From assembly GCA_045602925.1 (NCBI GenBank), contig JAZSCN010000027.1:1-64000 (forward strand): a stretch of 64,000 nt of DNA, given 5' to 3'. The notes under the pieces were generated by a model that saw only the letters and a program-made list of their open reading frames with translations, did not search any database and was not told where the DNA came from. The position numbers and the translations under genes were made by a program. Origin of the DNA: UBA7477 sp045602925 (GTDB lineage: Bacteria > Bacillota > Clostridia > Oscillospirales > Ruminococcaceae). Positions within the stretch are counted from its first letter, which is position 1. Every line of letters starts with the position of its first letter. Below, piece by piece: positions 35,517 to 43,705 of this stretch.

Positions 35517-35539
35517 ATGAAAATGAGTTTCAATTTCAT
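35517..35539 (+). promoter_or_regulatory. Candidate Fur/Zur operator
   Basis: A 23-base imperfect palindrome: left arm ATGAAAATGAG, one central base, right arm TTCAATTTCAT. It contains a TGAAA-N5-TTTCA core like Fur-family boxes and starts directly after the -10 hexamer, where a bound repressor would block initiation. Its own downstream gene is a Fur-family regulator, so autoregulation together with znuABC is likely. Confidence 0.7.
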
Positions 35540-35565
35540 ATTTAAGCTAAAACGGAGGCATACAA

Positions 35566-35970
35566 ATGGCTGAATACAAGACAAAGCAGAGGACACAGAT
35601 AATAGACTGCTTAAAGAAAAACAAGGACAAGCACATGACTGTTGAGATGCTTATAAAATACCTTGCAGGTATGGGAGTATCGGTTGGCAGGGCTACTATA
35701 TACAGAACTCTAGACAAGCTTTGCAGAGAGGGCGTTATAAGACGCTATGAGCTGACTGTTGATAACTCGGCTTGCTATCAATACATTGATGAAAATAGCG
35801 ACTGCACGGAGCACTTCCACTTAAAATGCGAGAAGTGTGGCGAGCTTATTCACCTTGATTGCGACCATATCTCAGAGCTTTCAAGGCACATTGAAAAGGA
35901 CCACGCATTTAAGGTTAACAATGCTAAGACTGTTCTATACGGCTTATGCTCAAAATGTGCAGAACTATAA
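35566..35970 (+). CDS. zur: Fur-family metalloregulator, probably Zur
   Basis: A 134-residue Fur-superfamily repressor. The winged helix has VSVGRATIYRTLDKLCREGVI, followed by the metal-binding domain with HFHLKCEKCGELIHLDCDHI and a C-terminal LCSKCAEL. The two CxxC pairs form the structural zinc site. Because the next three genes are a zinc ABC importer in the same orientation, with gaps of about 20 bases or less, Zur is the best guess over Fur or PerR; this rests on context, not on the sequence. Confidence 0.85.
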   Translation: MAEYKTKQRTQIIDCLKKNKDKHMTVEMLIKYLAGMGVSVGRATIYRTLDKLCREGVIRRYELTVDNSACYQYIDENSDCTEHFHLKCEKCGELIHLDCDHISELSRHIEKDHAFKVNNAKTVLYGLCSKCAEL

Positions 35971-35991
35971 TTTTACGAGAGGCAAATACTT

Positions 35992-36936
35992 ATGAAAAGA
36001 TTATTTAAGAGGCTTGGGATTTCGGTTTTAGCAGTAATTTGTATGACCTGCTCGCTTGCTTCCTGCTCAATAAACGGCAAGGATAAGGACGATGACAAGC
36101 TCAGTATTGTAACAACGATATTCCCTTCCTATGACTTTGCGAAGGAAATTTCCGGCGATAATGCAGACATCACTATGCTTTTAAAGCCCGGTCAGGAGAG
36201 CCACACCTACGAGCCTACCACTCAGGATATTCTGGCTATACAAAACTGCGATTTGTTTATTTATGTTGGTGGCGAAAATGACGCTTGGGTAGAGGATATT
36301 TTAGAGTCCTTTGACGAGCCTGTCAACACAATCAAGATGCTTGACTGCGTTGACACCTGCACCGAAGAGCACGACCATGACGAGCACGACCACGAGGGAC
36401 ACAAGCACAGCACCGACGAGCACGTCTGGACATCTCCGAAAAACGCTATGGCGATATCTCAGGAAATTTGTGACACGCTTTGCGAGATAGACAAGGAACA
36501 TGAGGCGAAGTACAAGGAAAACTGCAAGGAGTACCTTTCTGAGCTTGAAGCTTTAGACAGCGATATTCGTGAGGTTGTGACTTCGGCTAAAAGAAAGACG
36601 CTTGTTTTTGGCGACAGATTCCCTTTCCTATACTTTGCTAATGAATACGGACTTAGCTACCATGCGGCATTTGTGGGCTGTTCTACAGAGACAGAGCCTA
36701 GTGCAAAGACGATAGCTGAGCTTATTGACAAAATTGAGAACGAGGGTATTCCTTGTGTCTTATACATTGAATTTTCGGCACAGACTGTTGCTGATTCCAT
36801 AGCAGAGCAGACCGGGGTAAAGTCGCTTATGCTTCACTCCTGCCACAATGTTACGCAGGAAGAGATTGATAAGGGTGCTACATACATCACTCTTATGAGG
36901 GGCAACATCGAGGTACTGAAGGAGGCACTTAACTAA
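35992..36936 (+). CDS. znuA: Zinc ABC transporter substrate-binding lipoprotein
   Basis: The extracellular Zn-binding component of a ZnuABC/AdcABC importer, 314 residues. A lipoprotein signal ends at the lipobox LASC (Cys about 25). The cluster A-I fold shows VTTIFPSYDFAKEISGD and GQESHTYEPTTQDI. A His/Asp/Glu-rich loop (EHDHDEHDHEGHKH, about 123-136) is typical of zinc rather than manganese binders. It is followed directly by the ATPase gene, whose ATG overlaps its stop by one base. Confidence 0.94.
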   Translation: MKRLFKRLGISVLAVICMTCSLASCSINGKDKDDDKLSIVTTIFPSYDFAKEISGDNADITMLLKPGQESHTYEPTTQDILAIQNCDLFIYVGGENDAWVEDILESFDEPVNTIKMLDCVDTCTEEHDHDEHDHEGHKHSTDEHVWTSPKNAMAISQEICDTLCEIDKEHEAKYKENCKEYLSELEALDSDIREVVTSAKRKTLVFGDRFPFLYFANEYGLSYHAAFVGCSTETEPSAKTIAELIDKIENEGIPCVLYIEFSAQTVADSIAEQTGVKSLMLHSCHNVTQEEIDKGATYITLMRGNIEVLKEALN

Positions 36937-37658
36937 TGGCAGTTGTAAGCGTAAAAAACCTATGCGTAATTTATGACGGCATTGAAGCTATACAGGACCT
37001 TAGCTTTTCGCTTGAGGAAGGCGATTATCTTTGTGTTGTCGGTGAAAATGGTTCAGGAAAATCGACGCTGATAAAGACGCTTTTAGGACTTGTTAAGCAA
37101 AGCAGTGGCGAGATAAACTTTGGTCAGCTAAGGTCGGCACAGATAGGATATATGCCACAACAGACGGCAATTCAGCGTGACTTCCCTGCTTCAGTTATGG
37201 AGGTTGTACTGACCGGCTGTCTTAAGGCAAACGGCAAGCTTCCTTTCTTCAAGAGGTCGGTAAAGGAGCTAGCAAAAAAGAACTTAGAAAAGGTTGGTGC
37301 ATTGTCGCTTGCTGACAAGTGCTACGGTGAGCTTTCGGGAGGTCAGCAGCAGAGGGTTCTTCTGGCGAGGGCGTTATGCTCGACAGAAAAACTACTTATT
37401 CTTGACGAGCCTGTTGCAAATCTTGACCCTAAGGCTACAAACGAGCTATACGACCTTATTCTAAAGCTCAACAGAGAGCAGAACATCACTGTTATTATGG
37501 TTTCGCACGATATAAGATGTGCTGTATTGCAGGCAAGCAAGGTTTTGCACTTAGAAAAGACACCGATATTCTTCGGAACTACCGATGAATACATTCACAG
37601 CCCTGAGGGCAAGAAGTTCCTTGGGCACGAGCACTGTCTATGCGGAGGTGAGAGCTGA
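36936..37658 (+). CDS. znuC: Zinc ABC transporter ATP-binding protein
   Basis: The ATPase of the zinc importer, 240 residues. Walker A GENGSGKSTL is at about residues 37-46, the signature ELSGGQQQRVLLARAL at about 132-147, Walker B LLILDEPVANLD next, and the switch His in VMVSHD. AAGGAGG at 36919-36925 is a good ribosome site. It is translationally coupled to znuA. Confidence 0.95.
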   Translation: MAVVSVKNLCVIYDGIEAIQDLSFSLEEGDYLCVVGENGSGKSTLIKTLLGLVKQSSGEINFGQLRSAQIGYMPQQTAIQRDFPASVMEVVLTGCLKANGKLPFFKRSVKELAKKNLEKVGALSLADKCYGELSGGQQQRVLLARALCSTEKLLILDEPVANLDPKATNELYDLILKLNREQNITVIMVSHDIRCAVLQASKVLHLEKTPIFFGTTDEYIHSPEGKKFLGHEHCLCGGES

Positions 37659-37659
37659 T

Positions 37660-38478
37660 ATGTTAGATGAGCTTTTAGACCTTTTATCGCTGACCTTCTT
37701 TCAGCGAGCACTGATTGTAGGAATACTTGTTTCTCTCAGTGCTGCACTTCTTGGTGTAAGCCTTGTTCTCAAGAGATACTCGATGATTGGTGACGGACTT
37801 TCTCACGTTGGCTTTTGTACTCTATCAATTGCGGCTGTTATGAACTGGGCACCGCTATACTTCTCTATTCCGATAGTAGTGCTAGCTGCATTCCTTCTAC
37901 TTAGAATATCTGAAAACGGCAAAATCAAGGGTGACGCTGCGACGGCACTTATTACGACAAGCTCACTGGCTATCGGCGTAATAGTAACCTCGCTTGGTGG
38001 TGGAATGACCACCGATGTCAACAACTACATGTTCGGCAGTATTCTCATTATGAGCAAGTCTGATGTTACGTTGAGTGTGATTCTCTCGATTGCTGTGCTA
38101 ACGCTGTTTGTGCTTTTCTACAACAGGCTTCTGGCAGTAACCTTTGATGAGAGCTTTGCCAAGGCTACGGGCATAAGGGCAAATCTATACAACATGCTTC
38201 TGGCAATTCTCACGGCACTTACCATCGTACTTGGTATGCGAATGATGGGAACACTTCTGATTTCCGGACTTATTGTATTCCCTGCTCTTACATCTATGGG
38301 CGTATTCAAAAAGTTCAAGTCGGTAATAATCTGCTCGGCAGTTGTATCGGTTTTATGTTTTATAGTCGGTATATTCGGCTCGTATTTCTTCTCAACACCT
38401 GCCGGTGCAAGTGTTGTTGTAGCAAATCTTATTGCATTTGCTTTATTCAGAGCTATTGGAAAGTGCATAAGGAGATAA
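37660..38478 (+). CDS. znuB: Zinc ABC transporter permease
   Basis: The ABC-3 family permease of the zinc importer, 272 residues with about eight membrane helices. I chose ATG at 37660, which has GGAGGTG nine bases upstream; a longer frame from 37585 would run 75 bases into znuC. The block KRYSMIGDGLSHVGFCTLSIA and the TGIRANLYNMLLAILTAL region are family hallmarks. Its stop is followed closely by a strong terminator. Confidence 0.94.
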   Translation: MLDELLDLLSLTFFQRALIVGILVSLSAALLGVSLVLKRYSMIGDGLSHVGFCTLSIAAVMNWAPLYFSIPIVVLAAFLLLRISENGKIKGDAATALITTSSLAIGVIVTSLGGGMTTDVNNYMFGSILIMSKSDVTLSVILSIAVLTLFVLFYNRLLAVTFDESFAKATGIRANLYNMLLAILTALTIVLGMRMMGTLLISGLIVFPALTSMGVFKKFKSVIICSAVVSVLCFIVGIFGSYFFSTPAGASVVVANLIAFALFRAIGKCIRR

Positions 38479-38482
38479 AAAT

Positions 38483-38515
38483 TCGCCCTGTAGGAGTTGC
38501 CTACGGGGCGATGTT
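38483..38515. terminator. Bidirectional terminator between znuB and the cyclophilin gene
   Basis: A 12-bp stem (TCGCCCTGTAGG with CCTACGGGGCGA) and five-base loop, followed by TGTTTTC on the plus strand and by ATTTTTATC on the minus strand. It can serve both converging genes. Confidence 0.9.
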
Positions 38516-38523
38516 TTCATTAT

Positions 38524-38994
38524 TTAGTCGAGTGTTACCTTCTTCATAATCTGTGGAGTCTTAGGCTTATCTCTGAAGTCGGTTGCAACATCTGCAATCT
38601 CATCGACAACCTCGATTCCCTCTACAACTCTACCAAAGGCAGCATACTGTCCGTCGAGGTGTGGGGCGTCCTTATGCATAATAAAGAACTGTGAAGAAGC
38701 GGAATTCGGCATCATTGAGCGAGCCATTGAGATAACACCTCTTACGTGCTTGATATCGTTAGGAACGCCATTCGAAGCAAATTCTCCCTTGATATCCTCA
38801 TCGGCGCCACCTGTACCGTTACCGAGTGGGTCGCCACCCTGAATCATAAAGCCCTTTATAACTCTATGAAATCCGAGTCCGTCATAAAATCCCTTAGAAA
38901 CGAGCTTTTCAAAGTTAGCAACTGTAATAGGAGCCTTATCAGGATAAAGCTCAAGCTTAATTACCTTGCCATTTTCCATTTCGATAGTAACCAT
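38524..38994 (-). CDS. ppiB: Cyclophilin-type peptidyl-prolyl isomerase
   Basis: A 156-residue cytoplasmic cyclophilin that catalyses proline cis-trans isomerisation. Core motifs are APITVANFEKLVSKGFYDGL, FHRVIKGFMIQGGDPLGNGTGG (catalytic Arg in FHRV), ISMAR...NSASSQFFI and YAAFGRVVEG. No signal peptide. It is the last gene of a minus-strand run that begins with the unknown protein at 40377. Confidence 0.96.
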   Translation of the reverse strand: MVTIEMENGKVIKLELYPDKAPITVANFEKLVSKGFYDGLGFHRVIKGFMIQGGDPLGNGTGGADEDIKGEFASNGVPNDIKHVRGVISMARSMMPNSASSQFFIMHKDAPHLDGQYAAFGRVVEGIEVVDEIADVATDFRDKPKTPQIMKKVTLD

Positions 38995-39012
38995 TATATA
39001 TGACCTCCTAAA

Positions 39013-39531
39013 TTACTTCTTTCTTGGGAGAAAGCCTCTCTGGCACATATCCAGAAGCTCGGCAAAATATCTATGTGCAGTTGTAGGTTCCTTTCTCTTC
39101 TTTGCGAAAAGGCCCTTCTTTTCCTCATCCTGATACATAATATAGTCGAGCACGCCATCGTTATTTACAGCATAGAGTCTGTCAGTTCTCTTAAAGCCGG
39201 CGTCGGTTCTCATATTAGGGTCAAAGCATCCGAAGATATCTTTTGACATAACGTCAACGAGATTCAATACTGTCTGGAAGTTGTCGCCCTTTTCACGCCA
39301 TTCCTCGAGCTCCTTAGCAAAAAACTCCTGCACAGGAACGCCGTTAACTTCCATCTTCTTGATAATTCTGGCGAGAGCGATAGACTTATCTCTATCAGTC
39401 AGCTTTTCGTAAGCTGCGTTCTTATACTCAAAAATATAATCATTAAGGGTATTGAGAAACAGCTTTTCGTAATTAAAAGGCTTACCCTTCTGGGCAAACT
39501 TTATGTATGGTGAATTTACGTCGATATTCAT
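39013..39531 (-). CDS. Unknown 172-residue cytoplasmic protein
   Basis: I do not recognise this family. The protein is charged and mostly helical by composition, with no signal or membrane segment. A mid-region VLNLVDVMSKDIFGCFD and a basic stretch (KKGLFAKKRKEP, about 136-147) near the C-terminus can be seen. It lies between an unknown coiled-coil protein and cyclophilin, with gaps of 45 and 18 bases, and is probably co-transcribed. Confidence 0.65.
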   Translation of the reverse strand: MNIDVNSPYIKFAQKGKPFNYEKLFLNTLNDYIFEYKNAAYEKLTDRDKSIALARIIKKMEVNGVPVQEFFAKELEEWREKGDNFQTVLNLVDVMSKDIFGCFDPNMRTDAGFKRTDRLYAVNNDGVLDYIMYQDEEKKGLFAKKRKEPTTAHRYFAELLDMCQRGFLPRKK

Positions 39532-39576
39532 TTAATAATCGTCCTTTCTATAACTATAAAACAATTTTTTGCTTAA

Positions 39577-40377
39577 TTAACCGAACATTTCACGCAGACG
39601 TTTAAGCTCCTCGGCTTCCTCTTCTGCTTTTCTTTGTTCTTCGAGCTTTCGCTCTTCTTCCTTTTGTGCGGCTTCCTTGAGTGAACCGTACTTTTCTTCA
39701 AACTGTCTTGTAAACTTATCGAGCATATCGGTTGAAAGTGTTGGAATTTTATCCGGCAGGTCGATAGGCTTAGCCTTTATATCGCTGTTTGAAAATTCTT
39801 CCATCTTAGCGAGCTGCTGTTCAGAGAGCTTAGGCATTGTATTTTTAACCTTCTCTTTTTTCTCGGCAGCTTCCATATCATATTCCTGAGCACTACGGAA
39901 AACCTCGTCATCCTTAACCTCAGCAAAATCATTTTTATTTCTCGTATAATTCTCATCCGTGAGGTAATCGTACTTATCGGCGAGCTCCTCGACCTTCTTA
40001 TCGATATCGGTCTCGACAGCGTTTCTTATAGCCTTATAGCGAGTATGACTTTCCTTCTCCTGAACTTCAGAGCAAATTTCCTCAAGCTTATCGTTCGCCT
40101 TTGCGAGTTCCTTATCTCTGACAGGGTTTTTATCATAAGCTTTATAGTCGAGCTCTTCAGGTCTTTGGGCGCACTCACGCTCAAAATCCTCGAACATCTG
40201 GCGAATGGTATTCTCTTTTATACTTTTAGGGCCCTTGACGCTACGGCTTTCGTGACTTTTGAAATAAGCATCAGCATCAAAAACCGCTGAAGGTTCCTTT
40301 ACGGCAGCTACCTGTGGCTTTGACGGCGTATTATTAACAGCCGGTTCTTCGGCCTTTTTTCTGCTAAAAAAACCCAA
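39577..40377 (-). CDS. Unknown charged coiled-coil protein
   Basis: A 266-residue, very hydrophilic protein beginning MGFFSRKKAEEP. I chose the TTG at 40377, eight bases after GGGGGG; a TTG two codons earlier is also possible but sits too close. From about residue 70 to the C-terminus the composition (Glu/Lys/Asp with regular Leu and Ala) indicates extended helix or coiled coil, ending in a long EEERKLEEQRKAEEEAEEL tract. No motif identifies a function. It is divergent from the J-like gene at 40563. Confidence 0.62.
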   Translation of the reverse strand: MGFFSRKKAEEPAVNNTPSKPQVAAVKEPSAVFDADAYFKSHESRSVKGPKSIKENTIRQMFEDFERECAQRPEELDYKAYDKNPVRDKELAKANDKLEEICSEVQEKESHTRYKAIRNAVETDIDKKVEELADKYDYLTDENYTRNKNDFAEVKDDEVFRSAQEYDMEAAEKKEKVKNTMPKLSEQQLAKMEEFSNSDIKAKPIDLPDKIPTLSTDMLDKFTRQFEEKYGSLKEAAQKEEERKLEEQRKAEEEAEELKRLREMFG

Positions 40378-40562
40378 TTGCAAGTCCCCCCTAACATATA
40401 ATATACTATTATACTACATATTTATGAAAAAAGCAAATATTTTTTTATATTGATAGAAAACCAGTCTATGTTTACAATTCGTTCATAAATTAAGGTCAAA
40501 ATAGTGATAAATTAGTATCGCTGATTTGTTATAATGAAAGGTACAAGTAAGGAGGTTTGTTT

Positions 40563-41858
40563 ATGGAGAAATTGGGCGTAACCGCTTCGGAGTTATTTGT
40601 CAATAACCCTTATCGTGTACTCGGACTTCCGGTTGACGCAACCGCAGGTGAAGTTGAAGACAGATACGAGATGCTTTTCTCTATGTGCCAGCAGGGTACA
40701 ATCGACGAATTCAATTCGCCTTATGATATGCCTCACCTTCCACCTGTGAAGAGAACTATTGATGATATCACTATTGCCAAGGACAAGGTTTTAAGCAATG
40801 GATACAGATGCTTTGCGTTTTCAGACAGCGTATATGCTTACGACCCATCGCAGACTGACATTAACATTCATATTGAAAACATCGACTGCTATGACTGTTT
40901 CTTGAGCTGTTATATGTGGCTTATTATTCACGATAAGAACATCATGTTCAAGTCGCTGTGGTTCAAGCTTGCTAAGTATATAGATATGCTTATCTGCTCA
41001 GAGCCTACCGAATGGATGCATCTTTTCGACAGCAGATATCCTATGGATGTTTATTATAACGATATTGACACAATCAAGGCGTTTTACTCGACATTCTGTG
41101 AGATTATTCTTCTTCCGCTTAAAGAGCTTGTTAAGGGCTCTATGGAGTGTCAGTCGGCTGTAGAAGTTCTTTCGGTAAGAATGTTTGAAGACCTTGGAAC
41201 TGAAGATGACGATATTCAGACTCTTACAGAAAAGGCTGAAGAGGCTTCTAAGAACAACAAAAAAACCGGCTCTCGCAACCCTGCTATGAAGGGTATTTCT
41301 CTCACCGAAGAATATCTTGCTGCACAGGCAAATGCTTCTAACGATGAGGACTACGAGGGCGAATCAATAAGCCTTGTTGACAATCTTGACGAGAACAACA
41401 TCTACAACGAGACACTCATCCAGATGCTCAGAGCTAACAAGGCAAGAAATCAGGTTATCAAGGACCTTAACACTGACGTAACCTTTGGTGCCGGCAATCT
41501 TGGCAAGGAAGGTGACGCACAGCTTACTATGCAAGCTGTTAACACAAGTGCGATGGACGAAAACAGACTTCGTTCGCCTTATGCACTTGACGGCAAGGAA
41601 CTGACGATTGAAGAAAAATACGCTGATGTTAACATCAACGATATGCTCAATCCTACCCTGCCATACTCGGCCGTAAGAGATGTATTCTCTTCTAATGAAA
41701 ACACAGCCTTTGACGAGCATGCAGCTAGACAGCGTAGCGGACAGAAGCTTTTTGTTATACTTCTTATACTCTGTATCATCGGCGTAGGCGCATACTTCGG
41801 ATACACCTACTGGGATGAGATTTCAGACTTCCTCAACGAAAAGCTATTTACACGATAA
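40563..41858 (+). CDS. J-domain-like protein without HPD, with C-terminal membrane anchor
   Basis: AGGAGG is seven bases ahead of the ATG at 40563. The 431-residue product starts with a segment like the first half of a J-domain (NPYRVLGLPVDATAGEVEDRYEML, about residues 14-37) but lacks the HPD tripeptide that activates DnaK. The middle (about 60-210) is a Trp/Tyr/Cys-rich unknown domain. A charged, probably disordered region follows. The C-terminus has a single membrane helix (LFVILLILCIIGVGAYFGY) with a short outside or inside tail. I infer a tail-anchored scaffold, not a classical co-chaperone. Confidence 0.65.
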   Translation: MEKLGVTASELFVNNPYRVLGLPVDATAGEVEDRYEMLFSMCQQGTIDEFNSPYDMPHLPPVKRTIDDITIAKDKVLSNGYRCFAFSDSVYAYDPSQTDINIHIENIDCYDCFLSCYMWLIIHDKNIMFKSLWFKLAKYIDMLICSEPTEWMHLFDSRYPMDVYYNDIDTIKAFYSTFCEIILLPLKELVKGSMECQSAVEVLSVRMFEDLGTEDDDIQTLTEKAEEASKNNKKTGSRNPAMKGISLTEEYLAAQANASNDEDYEGESISLVDNLDENNIYNETLIQMLRANKARNQVIKDLNTDVTFGAGNLGKEGDAQLTMQAVNTSAMDENRLRSPYALDGKELTIEEKYADVNINDMLNPTLPYSAVRDVFSSNENTAFDEHAARQRSGQKLFVILLILCIIGVGAYFGYTYWDEISDFLNEKLFTR

Positions 41859-41916
41859 AGTAACAAGACGGACTTTCGGTATTACTACTGTGAGTCCGTT
41901 TTAATTTGCATTAAAA

Positions 41917-41964
41917 AGCACCGTATATGGAATGCACATACTCCATACACGGTGCTGTTTTTAT
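41917..41964. terminator. Bidirectional terminator between the J-like gene and trpB
   Basis: AGCACCGTATATGGA pairs with TCCATACACGGTGCT, followed by GTTTTTATT on the plus strand; T residues follow on the minus strand from the A run at 41913-41917. A smaller hairpin (ACGGACT/AGTCCGT, 41869-41900) with a short T tract lies just before it. Confidence 0.88.
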
Positions 41965-41969
41965 TAAGC

Positions 41970-43190
41970 TTATCTGATGCCGTAATTCTCGATAATGTAA
42001 TCCATATCCTTATCGCCTCTACCGGAGAGGTTGATAAGCACTGAGCCCTTGCCCATAGTCTTAGCAAGCTTCATACCGTAAGCTACTGCATGTGAGCTTT
42101 CGATTGCAGGGATAATTCCTTCCATTCTTGAGAGCTCGAAGAACGCCTCGATAGTTTCGTCGTCGGTGATAACATCATACTTTACTCTGCCAAGGTCGTG
42201 CAGGAATGCATGCTCAGGGCCACTTGAAGGATAGTCAAGTCCACTTGCAACAGAATATACCGGTGCAGGCTCGCCGTTTGCGTCCTTAAGCATAATACTG
42301 TTAAAGCCGTGCATAATTCCTTCTTCTCCATACTTAAGGCTAGCGGCGTGGTCGCCGAGCTTTTCGCCTCTGCCGAGAGGCTCGATTCCATAAATATCTA
42401 CAGGGTCATTGAGGAATCCGGCAAAAATTCCCATAGCGTTTGAGCCACCACCGACGCAAGCAACTACTGCGTCAGGAAGTTCGCCTGTCATACCGACAAA
42501 CTGCTCTCTGGCTTCTATGCCAACGATGCTCTGGAAATCTCTGACCATAGTTGGGAATGGGTGTGGGCCGAGCACTGAGCCGATGCAATAGATAGCGTCC
42601 TTATACTCCTTGCAGTATGCGGCAAATGCAGCGTCAACGGCTTCCTTGAGAGTCTGGAGACCTTCTGTAACCTCTACGACTCTTGCGCCTAAAATCTTCA
42701 TTCTTGCAACGTTAGGAGCCTGCTTCTTTATATCCACAGAGCCCATATAAATATCACATTCAAGTCCGAAATATGCAGCAGCTGTTGCGAGTGCAACACC
42801 GTGCTGACCTGCGCCTGTTTCGGCGATAACCTTCTTCTTGCCCATATACTTAGCGAGAAGTGCTTCTCCCATACAGTGATTGAGCTTATGTGCGCCAGAG
42901 TGGTTTAAGTCCTCACGCTTTACATAGAGCTGCACGCCTGTACCAATCTTCTCTGAAAGTCTTTTAAGGTGAGAAATCGGGGTAGGTCTGCCCTGAAATT
43001 CCTTACGGATTCTGCGAAGCTCTGCGATAAATTCTCTGGACTTACAGATTGTCTGATATGCGTCAGAAATCTCGTTCATAGCTACCTTAAGCTCAGGTGA
43101 CACATACGAGCCACCGTACTTTCCGAAATAGCCGTTTACGTCAGGATAGTTTTTAAAATAAGTGTTAAAATCAATACCGTTAAATACCAT
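41970..43190 (-). CDS. trpB: Tryptophan synthase beta subunit (stand-alone)
   Basis: The PLP enzyme that joins indole and serine to make tryptophan, 406 residues. The PLP lysine is in HSGAHKLNH (about residue 102), the catalytic Glu in AETGAGQHG, the phosphate loop is GGGSNAMG, and the C-terminal SSHAVAYG block is present. This is TrpB1-like in sequence. No trpA or other trp gene is adjacent, so it may salvage indole or work with a distant alpha subunit. AGGAGG is at 43199-43204. It is preceded by a tRNA-Trp T-box and a Trp-codon leader ORF. Confidence 0.94.
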   Translation of the reverse strand: MVFNGIDFNTYFKNYPDVNGYFGKYGGSYVSPELKVAMNEISDAYQTICKSREFIAELRRIRKEFQGRPTPISHLKRLSEKIGTGVQLYVKREDLNHSGAHKLNHCMGEALLAKYMGKKKVIAETGAGQHGVALATAAAYFGLECDIYMGSVDIKKQAPNVARMKILGARVVEVTEGLQTLKEAVDAAFAAYCKEYKDAIYCIGSVLGPHPFPTMVRDFQSIVGIEAREQFVGMTGELPDAVVACVGGGSNAMGIFAGFLNDPVDIYGIEPLGRGEKLGDHAASLKYGEEGIMHGFNSIMLKDANGEPAPVYSVASGLDYPSSGPEHAFLHDLGRVKYDVITDDETIEAFFELSRMEGIIPAIESSHAVAYGMKLAKTMGKGSVLINLSGRGDKDMDYIIENYGIR

Positions 43191-43223
43191 TGTAATTTCC
43201 TCCTAAAAAATAAATATCAAGTG

Positions 43224-43298
43224 TTATTGCGTAATAAATGTCGATTTAAGTTTTAATATAAGGCGTACGGGACGCCACCATCGCTTACTTAGTCGCAT
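43224..43298 (-). CDS. Putative trpB leader peptide with tandem Trp codons
   Basis: A 24-codon ORF between the T-box terminator and trpB. GGGAGG (43308-43313) lies nine bases ahead of the ATG. The peptide begins MRLSKRWWRPVRL; the two adjacent TGG codons are codons 7 and 8, followed at once by a small hairpin (GGCGT/ACGCC). The stop lies 19 bases ahead of the trpB ribosome site. This resembles the rtpLP leader of the Bacillus anti-TRAP operon, which also sits behind a tRNA-Trp T-box. Function as a second Trp sensor is inference. Confidence 0.7.
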   Translation of the reverse strand: MRLSKRWWRPVRLILKLKSTFITQ

Positions 43299-43350
43299 AT
43301 CGCACGACCTCCCTTTCGTAAAATTTTATATTTCACGTCAAGGGATAATT

Positions 43351-43393
43351 CACATAAAAACGCCCTTGACAGAAACATTCTATCTGTCAAGGA
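43351..43393 (-). terminator. Terminator of the trpB T-box
   Basis: On the minus strand CCTTGACAG pairs with CTGTCAAGG, followed by GCGTTTTTATG. It lies directly downstream of the T-box sequence and is the expected attenuator. Confidence 0.9.
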
Positions 43394-43655
43394 CGAACAG
43401 TACTTTTGTACGACACTATCCGTGGTGCCACCTTGATTCGCTGAAAAACAGCGCACTTTTGAGGATACCAGCATATCCCTTGCAACTAACGTATGCATTC
43501 ACGTTGTAGAATACTAGGCTTTAAGCTTTTGACTACACCCTCAGCGGTCCATTTGACAACTTGTTTCTCACCTGACTCTCAGCTACGCAGGCTCTCTGTA
43601 TAGGCATCATTGCCGTTATCTCCGCTTCAACGGTTTCTCTTATTAACTTTTCACT
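43394..43655 (-). promoter_or_regulatory. tRNA-Trp T-box leader of trpB
   Basis: Minus-strand leader with the T-box sequence AAGGTGGCACCACGG (43420-43434) that pairs with the acceptor end of uncharged tRNA. Stem I has basal pairing AGCGG/CCGCT enclosing a specifier loop ending AAATGGA; the codon TGG (Trp) is at 43549-43551. The AG-bulge CAGAGAG region and a Stem II pseudoknot-like TGCATACGTTAGTTGCA are present. Uncharged tRNA-Trp would favour antitermination and trpB expression. Confidence 0.92.
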
Positions 43656-43656
43656 C

Positions 43657-43685
43657 ATTATACTACCATTCTACGCATTTGTCAA
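43657..43685 (-). promoter_or_regulatory. Promoter of the trpB leader
   Basis: Minus-strand consensus TTGACA (43680-43685), 17-base spacer and TATAAT (43657-43662). Confidence 0.85.
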
Positions 43686-43705
43686 TAGCCTTGTGCAAAA
43701 AAACT

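Noticed and set aside
37585..37659. Longer N-terminus of ZnuB
   Set aside because: It overlaps the end of znuC and lacks hydrophobic character; ATG at 37660 has GGAGGTG.
43289..43498. 69-codon minus-strand ORF in the trpB leader
   Set aside because: It covers the T-box, antiterminator and terminator, which explain the sequence; the start has no ribosome site. The shorter ORF at 43224-43298 is the better candidate.
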